Assembly (NCBI GenBank): GCA_026413225.1 | Contig: CM048552.1 | Span: forward strand, 215,722,553 to 215,786,552 | Direction: 5' to 3' | DNA: 64,000 nt | Source of the DNA: Otis tarda | Lineage: Eukaryota > Chordata > Aves > Otidiformes > Otididae | Part shown: in pieces, positions 1 through 10,970 of the stretch | Layout of the letters: the number at the start of each line of letters is the position of its first letter | Numbering within the stretch: the stretch's first letter is position 1 | Notes under the pieces: generated by a model | Told to the model about the DNA's origin: nothing | Seen by the model: the letters and a program-made list of their open reading frames with translations, nothing else | The model's database searches: none | Made by a program: the position numbers and the translations under genes

Positions 1-2930
1 AATTCACCGAGCCCATCCCCGGGCTGGCTGATTTCAGAGACCTGGAAAAGCAGCTTCCAGCAGTTGTTTGGCTGCAGGGTGCCCTGTGGAAGGGACTTTT
101 GGAGATCCTGGGGTTCCCCTCGCTTGCTGGGAAGCGATCTGCTGTCTCTGGTGATACAGGGATAACGAGTTCGGCAGTCAGTCCTTGGCAGCTTTCCCGT
201 AGCTTCCTTTTTTTGTTTCATCTTTTTGGCTTGTCTTTTTTTTTTGGCCGGAACTGCAAGCCCCTGCCTCTCTTCCCCTCGCACAGCAGCTCCCCGAGCA
301 GCAGTCAGCCCTGGGGAGCGCCTCTCTGCAGGCGTTGCACCTCTGCAGGCTGCGGCGTGGCGGCAAACCCGTGGGTTTTGCTTGCAGCGCGTTAGCAGCG
401 GTGCTAGTCCCGCTCTCAGCTCGCGGGAGCAAAACAAAACCAGGTGCTGGCTGCGAGCTGGGCGCAGCGGCTGTTCCCTGGGCTGAGCTCGGCCCGCGTG
501 CCCCGGCGGCGCTGGGTACGTGTCGCTTCTGCCTGCGGGTTGCCGTCCTCTGCCGCGCCGCCCGCCCGGGCTGCTTCGTTGCTCGCTCCCGCGGAGCTGA
601 GGAGGGCGGGTGGGAGGCGCTGGCATGGCCGTCCAGTGCCTCTCCTGTGTGTCCGCACGTCCACGGCCAGGCCGTGACGTTTGTTTCGGGGACGGGCCCA
701 GGGGCACAGCAAACCTGCCCCCCCCCCAGTCCCGCGGGACTCGCTTGGGCTGGGGGCTGCTGCACGGTGCCACCACCCAGCATGGCTTCCTTGGAAAGGC
801 CCTGCTGACGGAGGGGAGCCCCCCGAAGCTGGGTGTCACCCCGCAGAGCGAGGACCCCTTTGGGGCCAGCCCTGACCTGGAGCCAGGCTGTCAGCCCCTG
901 CCCGGGAGCGTGGCATCCCCTGCGCGGGCTCCCTGCGGGGCTACGTGTCGGCAGATGGAGCTGTCGCCCGACGGGTGAGTTCCTCCGAAGAGGAAAGCCC
1001 TGCGCGGCCGTGGGGCTCTCAGATTGCATGTGTCCGGACGAAGCGGGCCAAGGGCTTCACACGCCGCCGGCCGTGTGCGGCATCCTTTGATAAGCGGGCG
1101 CTGGCCCTTATCGTCGCCCTGCAGATCTGCCCTGTCCCTCCCTCGGCGTCCCGTGATGCGCCACTTGGGCTCCTGCCGTGGATCGCTCCCACGGGGCCAC
1201 GGCTCCTCTGGGCCACGCAGGGTCTCCTGGGCTTATCCTGCTGTTGGGTTCCTCGGGCTGCACGCCCGCTTCCCGGGGCCGGCGGCGGCCCGGCCCGGCT
1301 CGTGCATCGCCGGCGGCTCGCTTGGCTCGCCACGGGAGGGGCGGCGGGGCCGCTGTGGCCACATCCTCCTGGCCGTGAGCCGAGTGGCCGGTGGGAACTG
1401 CCGGGCTCAGCAGGAGCAGGGAGAAGTTGGGCAGCGCCTCCTGAGCTGGCCGGGCTGGAGGCGCGCAGGGCTGGGGAGGGCAGGGCGAAAGCCCCGTGTG
1501 GGTCACCACATCTTGGGGCCAGGTTCTGGCTCCGTTGGTGCCGGTTGTGGGGTTTTTTGTTCACCTCTGCCACTCCCAGCCCTGGAGGTGGCGGTGGCAG
1601 GAGGGGACGGCGAGGGGAGCGACTCTGGTCCCGCGTTGTCCCGTCCTCTCCTCTTTGGCAGAGGGTACTGCAGCAGGGGAAGCCACCCAGGGTCCCCAGA
1701 GGGTTTCAGGTTCTCCAGAGCCAAACCTGGAACTGTCTCCGGGACAAACTCCGTGCGAGGAGCTGGACGGCTGGACCCAGCCTTCCTCCGGCTTATTCCG
1801 GAGGAGGGAGCGGGGGATCCGTGCACAGCGCCCTCGGGGCCGCGCTGGGGCTGCGGAGGGAGGAAGGGCCCTTCCCAGGCCCCGCGGCTGGCACCGCTGT
1901 TCGGCGCTGGCGGAGGGGGCGAAGCTCCCCAGGTTTGCCCGAGTTTCAGCGCGGGTGACAGGAATTGGTCTTGCAAAAGCCTCGTGCTCGTCGGGGCTCG
2001 GTGTTGCAACTGCCTTTCTGCAAGGGCAGGAAGGTGCTGGGGAACTTGTTCGTAATGGGGAAGTACGGGCGGTTTCCAGTTGCAAGGTGGCAAATAGCGA
2101 GAAAGGAAAATAGAGCTCTGCAGGAGGGAGGAAAAGAGAAAGCAGGCCGGGAGGAGGAGGGGAAGGGGCCAAGCGGAGGAGAGGGCTCAGGAGAAAAGGG
2201 GAAATGGAGCCAGAGAGCCTCCAGCTGTGGAGCGACCGAAGCACCAGCCCTTCGCGCTCGGCCGCGGCTGGCGTGGCGCTGCCCTCCCCGGCTGGCAGCC
2301 GCTCTCCGCTCCGCGCGGCCGCGTGCCCTTTGAAACCCTCCGTCGGCAGCTGGCCCCGCCCCGCCGAAGACAATGAGCGGTGCAGCAGAGCAGAGCAGTT
2401 TCACTTCTTGTTTGCAAACATCTTTCCCCCTGCCCCAGCGGCTGGCGGCGCCGGCGGCCGCGTTTCGGCCGGCGGACGTGCGCGCGGTGGCTGCCGGGCT
2501 GGCTGCTTCAGGCCCCTCGCTGGAGCCGGGTCCCGGGTCTCGCCGGGCTCTGCCCCGCAGCGGCCCAGACCGCCATCGGCCCGCTCCGCAGGGCGTGCCG
2601 GCGGGGCTGGCGGCTTCCGGAAAGCATCTCGTGCAGCAAGTGCGAAGGCAGAGGCGCCGCTCGCGTGCAAACCCCGGCTGCGTGAGCGCGGTGGGGCTGG
2701 CGGGCGCCCTACTCGCTGCGCCCGGCGCTCCTGTCCCGCTCGGCGCTGGTGAAGCCGTTTGTGCCGGCGGTGGCGGGGCGGGACGGCTGAGCCGAGTTCC
2801 CGGCTGTACCGAGCGTACCGCAAACGCGGTCGGTGGACGCGCGTGGTCTCAGCCCCGCTCCTCGGCAGCGCCGTCACCCAGCCGGCAGCCGAGCAGCCCG
2901 GGGAGGTGGCGGCGGCTCGCGCGAGCCCTC

Positions 2931-2938
2931 TATAAATA
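2931..2938 (+). promoter_or_regulatory. TATA box in a CpG-rich block (candidate promoter)
   Basis: A canonical TATAAATA sits at 2931-2938 inside DNA that is otherwise very rich in G, C and CpG. Sequence shows only the motif and its CpG setting. It could drive an alternative PGAP2 first exon starting near 2960, or a separate noncoding transcript. No downstream reading frame with a recognisable product supports either option. Confidence 0.35.
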
Positions 2939-4507
2939 TCCCTGCCCCGAGCTCTGGGTGCTGGGCCAGTTCGTCTTCGGGCTCGCAGGGGAGCCGGGAA
3001 CGCTGGAGGGGGAGCCGGGAGCGGCGTGCGGCACGCAGCCGCGAGGGTGCTGCCGGTCCCCCGGGAAGGGACGGCGCCGGGAGCAGAGCCGGCGCTTGGG
3101 AGGGCCCGGGCGAGCGGAGCTGTTGCGTTTTGAGTTAATGTCGCTTTGCCGTTCCGTTCCCTGTCCGGCGGGGTGCGAGCTCTGCGGGGTCCCGGTCCCG
3201 CCGGGTTTGCGGGGCCGGGGGCTCCCCTGGGACGGGGGAAGGGGACGCTGGGCGCCTTCCGCGGGCTCGGGGCTGCACGACGCAGCGTCCCGCGCTGTCC
3301 GAGCGGGCTGGCGTGGTGCGGCCAGCCTCCTCCTCTCCGCCGTCATCGGGCCGCCTGCTCCCGCCTGGCCTTTGTGCGCGCAGGGACGGTGCTCGGCTCA
3401 AGGCCCGCGAGCTGCTGGGCTCAGTACAATTCACCTGTGGTTTTCTGGGCCAGGCGCGCGTCTGGCTACGGGGGGCTGGCCCAGCTGGGGGGGCGGCGGG
3501 CTGCGTGGAACCGGGGTGGCTTGCGGGGGCCGTGGGGCGCCCCGGTCCGTCAAGCCAGGAGGAAATTGTGAGGCCGGGGTGGGCGGCTGAGCGCAGCCAG
3601 CCCGGCGGCCCCAGCGAGGGCCCGGGGGAGCTGGGAGCGCCCCGTCCCTGGGCAGCCGGTGCTGGCGTGGGAGCAGCGCTGTGCCGCGGCGTCCCTCTGC
3701 CCGGCCGCGCAGGGGAGCGGGTCCTGCGCTGCGCGGGGTTAACCTTGGGGTCGGGGTCAGGCTTAGGGTCGGGGTCAGGGCTCGTGCAGGGGCAGGAGGG
3801 GTGCACTGCTCTTCCCCCAGGTTTCCAGGCTGGAAAACCGCCCTCCCTGCCTCAGTGCGTGCGCCGAGCGTTTCACAGTCGCCGTCCCGCGTCCTTGGGA
3901 TTTTCTTACCCCTGTTTTTCCTCGCAGGGAGCTGAGTGTGGAGGTTCAGCCTCCTGCCAGGCTGCTGAGGGCCACCAGCTCCCTTCCAGGGCGCTAACCC
4001 CGGTGTCTCCTGCCCTCGTGCTGCCCCTCGTCGTGCCGCGGGACCCCTGAGGGGGCCTGGTAGGAGCAGCCGCCCCGCACTCGCACCGCAGCGCCCTGGC
4101 CCTGCGCCTCTGGGGCCCGGCGAGCGGAGAGGTGCCTCTGGTGGGTCCCCGGCGTGCGTGGGGGCGGGCGGCAGCGCGTGTCGGGACAGATGCCCACAGA
4201 GGTTTCTCGGCCGCCGCCGGCTCGTGGTCTGGCGCCGTGCGCTGCTCCTCGGGGATGGTCCCTGCGGCAGCGCAGGCGGCCCAGGCAGCGGGGAGGAGAA
4301 GGGGCGCGGGGATCGTGGGGAAGGTGTGGGAGCTGGAGCGTTACCCCTGCCCTGCGGTGGGAGGAGGAGGAAGGAACGGGCCTGAGGAGGAAGGAATGGG
4401 CCTGCCGTGCTTCGGGCAGCGTGGCGGGAGCTCCCAATGGAGAGGAGCTGCCCGTGGCCTCTTGCTGCGATCCCCGGGGACGTCCCAGGAGGTTTGGCTG
4501 CCTCGGG

Positions 4508-4610
4508 GTAACAAATTTCTTCCTTATGTCCAGTCTGAATCTGCCTCCCTCGGTTTTAAACCCGTCACCCCTCGTCCTGTCACAGCAGGCCCCGCTGAAG
4601 GGTTTCTCCG
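4508..4610 (-). mobile_element. CR1 LINE 3' fragment
   Basis: Read on the minus strand this matches the stretch near the 3' end of avian CR1 that encodes the tail of the reverse-transcriptase protein, including the AAATTTCTTCC-type segment and the adjacent TCTGAATCTGCCTCC segment. Only about 100 bp can be recognised. No 3' octamer repeats or target duplication are visible, so this is an old, heavily eroded copy in GC-rich DNA. Confidence 0.6.
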
Positions 4611-6426
4611 TGTCTTTTCTGGAGCGACACGGTGCGGCACTGCCGTACTCCGCGGTGCGGTTCCGCGCAGCGGGGAGCTGCCGCTCACCTTGCTGCGCCG
4701 CGCAGGAAACTGCTGCCGCTTCGCAGCGCAACCGTTTCCGCCGCCGCGAGACCTGGATGAAAACAAGGCTGTTCTGTGACCCGCGTCTCCGGTGCGAAAC
4801 TTCGCATCGCGCCCCGGCCCCGGCCCCTCATTGTTATTGAACTCCAGGGCTGGCACCGCGGCCCGCCCCACCCCGCGGCCCCGCACCCTCGCCGCTGAGC
4901 GCCGCTGGCCGCCTGCTTCCCGCTGGGCAGGGCCGTCCCGGGAGCCGCTGGGGACGGGGACCCTCGGCAGCTGCGGCGGGAAGGGACCCCCCGGCACCCC
5001 ATGCGGTGTCGGCGGCGTCGGCCCCGCGTCCCCAGCTGGCAAAGGCGCCGGCGAGGCCGTCCTTCCGCTCTGGGTTTTCCTCCCAGCCGTGAGCTGTTTG
5101 TGCTCGCGGGGCGGCTGGCTGAGCCGGGCCGGGGCTCATGGAAAATGTGATGGGGCAATTTAAATTTTCCTCGTTCTCAGCAGTCCCTGAAAACGGAGTT
5201 TTTGTCTCACATGAAACGTCAGACAAGGGGGAAATTCCCCTCCCACCCGAAAGAGGAATAACCGCCGGTGTCTGGGCCCTCCGTGGCATCCCCAGCCCTC
5301 GCGCCTGGCGCCGGCCCCTCCTTCCAGCCCTGCGGCTCGGGGGGCTGGTGGCCTCCGATGGAGACGTTAGGGTCTCCCCCGCGCCTCGGGGCGCGATTCG
5401 GGCTTCCTCTGCTGCAGAGGCTCCCTGCTCACCCCGGAGCGTGAGGTTTATTTCTGTAGCCAGAGTGCCCGGCGTGATGGGAGAGGAGAGGAGGGGGCTG
5501 GAGCCGGTACCCAGGGCGGATGGGGCAGCGGGGTGGGGAGCCCACCACGGTGGGAGGGGGCTGGCCCCCTTTGCCGGGGCGTGGGAACAGCCCGGTGCTG
5601 CGCTCCCACCCCTGGCGCTGTCGGAGGCGGTGCTGGGGGGCAGGATGGGGCCCCCCCGTGCCAGGGCGGCTCACGCGACGTCTCCGGCGCGGCGCCCGCC
5701 CTAGCTGCCGCCCCTTCATGTGGTTTCCTCCTCCCCGGCGCAGTTGCGAGCGACGGGGCGCAGCGCCGGCTGCCGCCGCCTGCGCACGGCGGTGAATTCC
5801 CCGTGCCGGGGCGGTTGGGCAGCGCCCGGGGAGCCGGGGGCCACCTGCAGCCGCCCCCTCCGCAGCCGGGGGATCTGCCGTCTGGTAGAGCCGTTGGCCC
5901 AACTTCAGGGAGCTGCGAGGGCCCCGCGTGCCGCGTGCTCCTGCCTCCGGGGTCGCCCGCGTTGGCCGGCCTGGCTTGGTGTGCGACGGTGCCGGAGGCC
6001 CCCGTGGCTCCCGTCGCTCGGCTGCGGGACCGAGTCCCCGGGAAACACTGGCAGCGTGCCGCAGCCCCCCACGCCAGCCTGCCCTCACGCCCCGGGCAGC
6101 ACGGGCCGCAGCCCGGGTTATCCCCACGCAGGCACCATCCCCCCACGTGCCCCCAAGGTCCCAGCCCTGCCGAAGCGGCCGGGACGGCCCCTGGTCCTCG
6201 TTTGGACGCTGTGCCCGAGGAGCTGGGGTGCAGAGGGGCTCCCGGGCCAGGGCAGAGCTTCTCTGCGGGTGGAGGCGGCTGCTCCGGCGTCTCCAGCGTC
6301 CGCAGGGGCGAGGGCCGAGCCGCCCGCGGCCTCGGCGGGTCCGTGCCGTGCCAGGCGAGGGGGCCGGGGCGGACACCGGGGACCGGCCGGGGCCGTGACC
6401 CCGACCCTGCTCTTGGCTTCCTGCAG

Positions 6427-6535
6427 GAGCGCAAGTCCTACAAGTGGAAGCAGCTGCTCTTCTTCTTCACCTTCATCACGTTTGCGTTTGCCGTGTGCGT
6501 CTACTTCCACCACAACTGGTACTGCGGCCCCGGAG
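6427..6535 (+). CDS. PGAP2: PGAP2 penultimate coding exon
   Basis: This exon encodes about 36 residues beginning ERKSYKWKQ and ending HHNWYCGPG, the penultimate part of PGAP2 (FRAG1/DRAM/Sfk1 family). PGAP2 is a multi-pass Golgi membrane protein needed for fatty-acid remodelling of GPI anchors. The family-typical features visible are the RKSY-WKQ segment, a hydrophobic membrane span rich in Phe (LLFFFTFITFAFAV) and the YF-HN-YC motif. The exon follows CTGCAG and is closed by G|GTAAG, leaving phase 1; the split codon becomes Val when joined to the exon at 6778. Human PGAP2 has the same junction. Earlier exons were not found in this window, so the gene is partial here. Confidence 0.92.
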
Positions 6536-6777
6536 GTAAGGGGCTGCCGTCCCCCCTCGCCGTGCCGCGCGGGGAAGGGGCCCTGATGACACCATGCCTG
6601 TCAAATCCCGGCCGGAGGCCAGGAGAGCTCCCCGGGAGGGACAGTGCCCGGCCCCCTTCTCCTCCCGCCTGGGTTCAAGAGGGGACGAGCCCCCGCCGCG
6701 CGCCCTGTTCCCCGGGGGGGTGCCCCGGGGCAAATCTGGCTGCAGGCTGCCCTCACCTGCTGTGTTTCCCCCACCAG

Positions 6778-6908
6778 TGTACACCATCTTCGCCTTCCTG
6801 GAGTACCTGGTCGTCCTGTCCAACATGGCCTTCCACATGACTGCCTTCTGGGACTTCGGCAACAAGGAGCTGGTGGTGAGCTCGCTGCTGGAGGACAAGC
6901 ACTTCTAG
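6778..6908 (+). CDS. PGAP2: PGAP2 last coding exon
   Basis: The exon opens after CCACCAG and reads (V)[18 protein letters not shown] and onward to the stop TAG at 6906-6908. The segment [16 protein letters not shown] is nearly identical to the C-terminal signature of vertebrate PGAP2, where human has a Trp-Trp in place of the Phe-Trp. It contributes the last membrane span and a short cytosolic tail ending EDKHF. Splicing from 6535 keeps the frame (phase 1). PGAP2 acts in the Golgi on GPI-anchor remodelling together with PGAP3. RHOG lies just downstream in the opposite direction, as in other vertebrates. Confidence 0.95.
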
Positions 6909-8275
6909 CCGGCCGCGTGCCGCTGGGGCCGGGGCGTTCGCCGCCGAGCTGCCGCAAGCGTCGTCCCCGCGTCCTGGGCCCCGCGAGCGTCCGTGTGTGG
7001 TCCTGGCTGTGCCTGGAGCTCTCGCGGGGGGGCTGGGGGCTCTCGCTGGGGACCCTCGAGGCCGGTACCCCCTGCCCTGGCTCCCTGCCGGCTGCTGGGC
7101 CGGGCAGGAGGACGGAGGGGGGCAGTACCTGCTGGAGGGTGCTCCCGGCAGAGCAGGTTCTGCTCCCAGCGTCGGGGCACGGGGGCTGGCCTGGCCCTGC
7201 CCCTGCTTCGGCTGGGTGGGCTCACGGTTTTCCTCCCCCCAGGCTGGGAGTCCTTGGCCGAGGTCCTCGGAAAGGGCTGGCGGCCTTTTGGGCCTCGCAG
7301 CTTACGGCAGCGTCGGGAGCAGGAGCGCTGGCTGCCCCGCGTCTCTCGGGTCGCCCGGGAGCGGAGCAGCCCGCAGCCGTGGCTCCTCAGAAGGCTTTGC
7401 TGCGGCGCTGGGGCTGGGGCAGAGCCGGGCCCGCGCCTGCGCCCAGGCTCCGGGCTGAGCGCGGGGGCTGCGGCCGGGGGGGCTGCTCTCACCTCCGGGG
7501 CTACGGCGGGGTCCCGGCCCGTCCGCGCCTGCGCCGGAGGTGCGGCCCGCGCGCAGACTGCGCGGCAGCGAGGCGGGAGAGCGCGATGCGGGGGCGCACG
7601 GGGCGCAGCAGATGCTGAGGGCATCCACGCTCTCCTGCGCTGCAAAGGGTGCTGGCAGGGGTGCTGTGCGCCGGTTCCAGCCCAGTTTGGGGAGCAAGGG
7701 CCGGTGGGCCGGCGCTGGAGGACCCCGCTCCCACATCCGCACGGCTTCTGCTGTGCCGTAGGGCCGGAGCTGGGGGCTGCGGGGGTTCGGCCATGCTGAG
7801 CTGCCCGGGGGGAGGGTGCTGGCGGTCACCCCCGTCTGCGGGCTCTGGCTGCCGGGGCACGGGGGGCTGCCGTGGCAGGGGTGCCGGGTGCTGGCGGCAT
7901 CCCCAGGCTCCTCCGCTCCCCCGTGCGTGGCCGGGGGCTGCTGCCGCTGCTCTGGCTGCCTGCGTGGGCTCACCCCGCGCCACGCTGGGCCGTGAGGGAC
8001 CGAGGGGGTCCCTGCAGCTGCCCCTCGGGTGAGGGCCGCCACCACGGTGGCTCCTGGGACGTCCCAGCGCTCATCCCTGCGCTCCCGGGGCTTGGGCCGA
8101 GCCTCCTGCGCCACGAGCCGCGGCGCCCTGGCTGGCGGCTGTCAAGCGGGTCCTGCCGCACGCGTGTCCATCCGTGAGCCGTGCCGTGCCGGGCTCCATC
8201 ACCTCCCCTGCCTGCATGCGTGTGGCGTGCTGCCCCCGGCAGCGTCTGCGCCTTGGTTTTTGGGGTGGAAATAAA
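6909..8275 (+). other. PGAP2: PGAP2 3' untranslated region
   Basis: GC-rich sequence from the PGAP2 stop codon to the first good poly(A) signal downstream. No coding exon is recognisable and the open frames here are typical of GC-rich DNA. The extent is inferred from the signal at 8270 and would give a 3' UTR of about 1.4 kb. Confidence 0.6.
8270..8275 (+). terminator. PGAP2: Poly(A) signal AATAAA, PGAP2
   Basis: A canonical AATAAA is followed within about 15-30 bases by a T/GT-rich segment (GAGTATTTTTGTGAG), the usual cleavage-site arrangement. It is the first canonical plus-strand signal noted after the PGAP2 stop codon, so assignment to PGAP2 is by position. Confidence 0.75.
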
Positions 8276-10277
8276 GCACTGAGTATTTTTGTGAGCTCTC
8301 AGTGAACTGTGCCGCTTCCACCCGGCCCGGCCAGCGGGTCCCATCCCGTCCCGGGACACCCGGCCAGGGTGGGGTGTGGGCTGGGGTGCGGGACGTGGAC
8401 CCTGGGTGCTGGGGCTGGGGTGTGGGACGTGCACCCCAGGTGCTGGGGTGCAGGATGTGGACCCTGGGTGCTGGGGCTGGGGTGTGGGACGTCAGCCCCA
8501 GGTGCTGGGGTGCAGGATGTGGACCCTGGGTGCTGGGGCTGGGGTGCGGGACGTGCACCCCAGGTGCTGGGGTGCAGGACGTGCACCCCGCGTGCCGGGC
8601 GAGGCCGGGGCAGGCCCGGTGGGGCTGGGGAAGGCTGGGAGCCGGCCAGGGCGCCGGGCGGGATGCTCGGCGCTCCCGGGCTGAGTTCACCCCGCAGCCG
8701 GCAGCTCCGCTCCCCGCCCGGCCCCGGGGACCGCTGACCCGGCTGCAGATGCTGCGGGGGCCGGGGCGCAGGAGGGCTGGGGTGGGCGCAGCTGGGGTAC
8801 GGGACATGGCGCTGGGGCTGGGCAGGGGGCAGGGGCGCTGCCTGGGGCCTCAGTTTCTCTCTGCCCCTTTTCGGGGGCTCCTGCCGGGGCGGCAGGGACC
8901 GCGGCGGGGCCCTGACCTCATTGCAGCTGGGAGGGGAGCAGCCATGAGCTCATCGCGCTGCTGCGGGGCCGGGGCAGGGCCGCGTCCCGCCGCCTCGCTC
9001 GCCGTCCCGCCCCGGGGTCCCCGGTCCTGCGCCGTACCCCGCCGGGGTGGCACCCCTGCCCTGCCCGCACCCCGCCAGTCCTGGGGACGGGGGTCTGGGT
9101 CTGTGCTCCAGCGCGGGGCGTCCCAGCGAGGGATGGGGGGGCCCCCAGCGCTGCGTTAGCCCCCCAGCGCTGCCCGAGCAGCCCCACGCCGTGGCACCCA
9201 CCTCCGCTGCGCCGCCAGCCCTGTCCCTGGGGGCTTGTGGGGTGGCACGGCCCCTCGGGCGCCGGTGACCCGGGACCCCCCACCCAGCACAGCCCCTCCA
9301 GATGATGGTGGGGATGAAGGTCAGGTCCTGCTGCTGCGGTGGAAGGGAGGTACAGCCCTCACGGGGCCGGGCAGCGGGAGCGGGACCCGGCCACGGGGAT
9401 CCCCGCGGTGGGAGCGGGACTCGGTGCGGCCCCCCGGGACGAGCCGGGCCGTGCCCCAGCACTGCGCTCCCAGCCCCAGGGGCTTTGCGCCGGCCCCGCG
9501 GGGCTCCGGCAAGGCACGGCCCTGGGACGGGGAGCGGGGTGGGACGCGGCCGCGGCCACCCTGCCTCGCGGCACCCCTCGCCCACGCCGGCCCCCGGCGG
9601 CCCCCCGGCTCTGGCCGGGAAACGGCAGCGGGGAACAAAGGCGGCTTGTGGCGGGCGCGGGGTCCCTGCCCTTCCTGCAGGAAGGCCCCGGCCGGACAAG
9701 GGGCCCGTGTGCGCGGCAGCGGGGGCCCTGCCGGGCCTTGCCGGATCCGGCCGCCGGCCAGCACGTGCCGGGGCTGCTGCCAGTCCCTCGCTGCGGCCTC
9801 AGCGCTCGCCCACGGGATGCGGGGTCCCCCAGGACGCCCCAGCCCCCGGGCACGGGGACGTGGGGCTCTGGGCTCAGCCTGCGGCTCTGGAGCCAGAGCT
9901 GGGGTGGCTGGGGGGGGCCCCAGGAGGGGGCCCTGCTCCTGCAGCCCCCTGTGCCCACCCCTGCGGTGTCCCTGTCCCCAGTGTGCCCATTCCCGCCCGG
10001 TGCGATGGCCCCATGGCCACCTCCTGCACGGTCCCCATCCCTGTCCCTTGCGGTGTCCCCGAGCCCCCCGCCCACCCCGGGCGCAGAGACCCCGGGCAGA
10101 GACCCCCGGCGCTGCTGCAGGCACCCCGGGCTCGGCCCCGGCGGGGCGAGGGGTCCCGGCTCCACTCGGGGATGGGGCACCCGTGTCCCCCCGGGGTGGC
10201 CGCAGGGGTGTCCCCGTGCCGGGGGACGGTGGGCGCGCGCGGGACAGCACAGGAGCCGGGGAGCCTGGGCAGGTCTC
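8276..10277. other. Convergent PGAP2-RHOG intergenic interval
   Basis: About 2.0 kb between the two facing poly(A) signals. It holds the 62-bp tandem repeat at 8383-8592 and otherwise GC-rich, gene-free sequence. Long frames on both strands have no recognisable product. Confidence 0.6.
8383..8592. repeat. 62-bp tandem repeat (about 3.3 copies)
   Basis: The marker GGACCCTGGGTGCTGGGG recurs at 8397, 8459 and 8521, giving an exact 62-bp period. Each unit is made of two related half-units, so smaller GTGCTGGGG periodicity is also visible. It lies about 110 bp past the PGAP2 poly(A) signal. Confidence 0.9.
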
Positions 10278-10283
10278 TTTATT
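10278..10283 (-). terminator. RHOG: Poly(A) signal AATAAA, RHOG
   Basis: Plus-strand TTTATT is AATAAA on the minus strand, about 690 bases downstream of the RHOG stop codon. It is the nearest canonical minus-strand signal I found. An AT-rich spot at about 10815-10825 lacks the canonical hexamer. Confidence 0.65.
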
Positions 10284-10970
10284 TAGGGAGAAGCAACTCG
10301 GGGAGCGGCTGGTTACAGGAGCGTCCCGCCGCCCCGCGGAGCCCGGCCCCGGCCGGCGCAGGAACCGGCGCAGGAACGCGCTCCTCCGGCAGCACCGCTC
10401 CGCGCTCGCCGGGGCTGGGCTCACCCCAAACGCCCACCCAGGAGCCCCCCGGGCAGGACAGGGCCGCGCCAAGCGGGGTGCTCGGAGGCGGCCGAGCGCC
10501 GGGGCTGGCACGGGGGCTGAGGGCCTCCCCCTGCAGCCCCGCGGGGTCCCCGTGGGGTGCTCGGGGTGGGGGCGGCGGGTCCCCCTGGGGTGCTCGGGGT
10601 GGGGACGGCGGGTCCCCGTGGGGTGCTCGGGGCAGGAGCGGGGTTCGCCCACCCCGGGCGTCCCCTTCTCAGGAAGTGTCGCTCTGTGCCGGGACCGGAG
10701 AGGGGTCACCCAAAAAAGCAAACGCTGGCAGCCGGGGCCGGGGCGGGGGTCCCGGGGGTCTGGGGGAGCCCCGCCGCCCCCGGGCGCACGGCCGGTTAGT
10801 GCAAACGAGGTCTGTATTATTAAAGCTGGCGGCGTGGGGCTGGCGGCCCCCTCCCGCCGTCCCGGGCGGGGGGCAGCGAGGCTCGGGGGCGGGCGGGGGG
10901 TTCCGGCGGGGGTTCCGGCGGCGGCGGGGCGGCGGGGCTGGGGCAGGATCGTCTCTCGCCGGCCGCCCCG
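10284..10970 (-). other. RHOG: RHOG 3' untranslated region
   Basis: GC-rich region between the RHOG stop codon and the poly(A) signal. It contains a 33-bp tandem repeat at about 10540-10635. No coding exon is recognisable. Confidence 0.55.
10540..10635. repeat. 33-bp tandem repeat (about 3 copies) in RHOG 3' UTR
   Basis: GGTGCTCGGGG recurs at 10556, 10589 and 10622 with a 33-bp period; the units differ at a few positions. It would be transcribed as part of the RHOG 3' UTR if the poly(A) signal at 10278 is used. Confidence 0.85.

Larger units (their letters stand above)
1..6426 (+). other. Upstream flank / intron of PGAP2, no recognised exon
   Basis: I see no convincing coding exon in this stretch. 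The PGAP2 exon starting at 6427 opens in phase 0 behind a good acceptor, so a preceding exon must exist. However, the conserved membrane-spanning segments expected before it were not found in any plus-strand frame here, so they probably lie left of the window. The stretch is very GC-rich. It contains a CpG-dense block at about 2200-3700 with a TATA box at 2931, a small minus-strand CR1 scrap at 4508-4610, and an AT-richer island at about 5135-5265. The many long open frames on both strands follow from low stop-codon density in GC-rich DNA. Confidence 0.6.

Noticed and set aside
945..975. Possible short exon (MELSPDG) ending in a GTGAGT donor
   Set aside because: The donor is good and it faintly recalls the PGAP2 N-terminus, but the intermediate PGAP2 exons are absent between it and 6427, so it cannot be placed in the gene.
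3741..3781. Telomere-like TTAGGGTCGGGGTCAGG run
   Set aside because: Two 18-bp imperfect units only; not a TTAGGG array.
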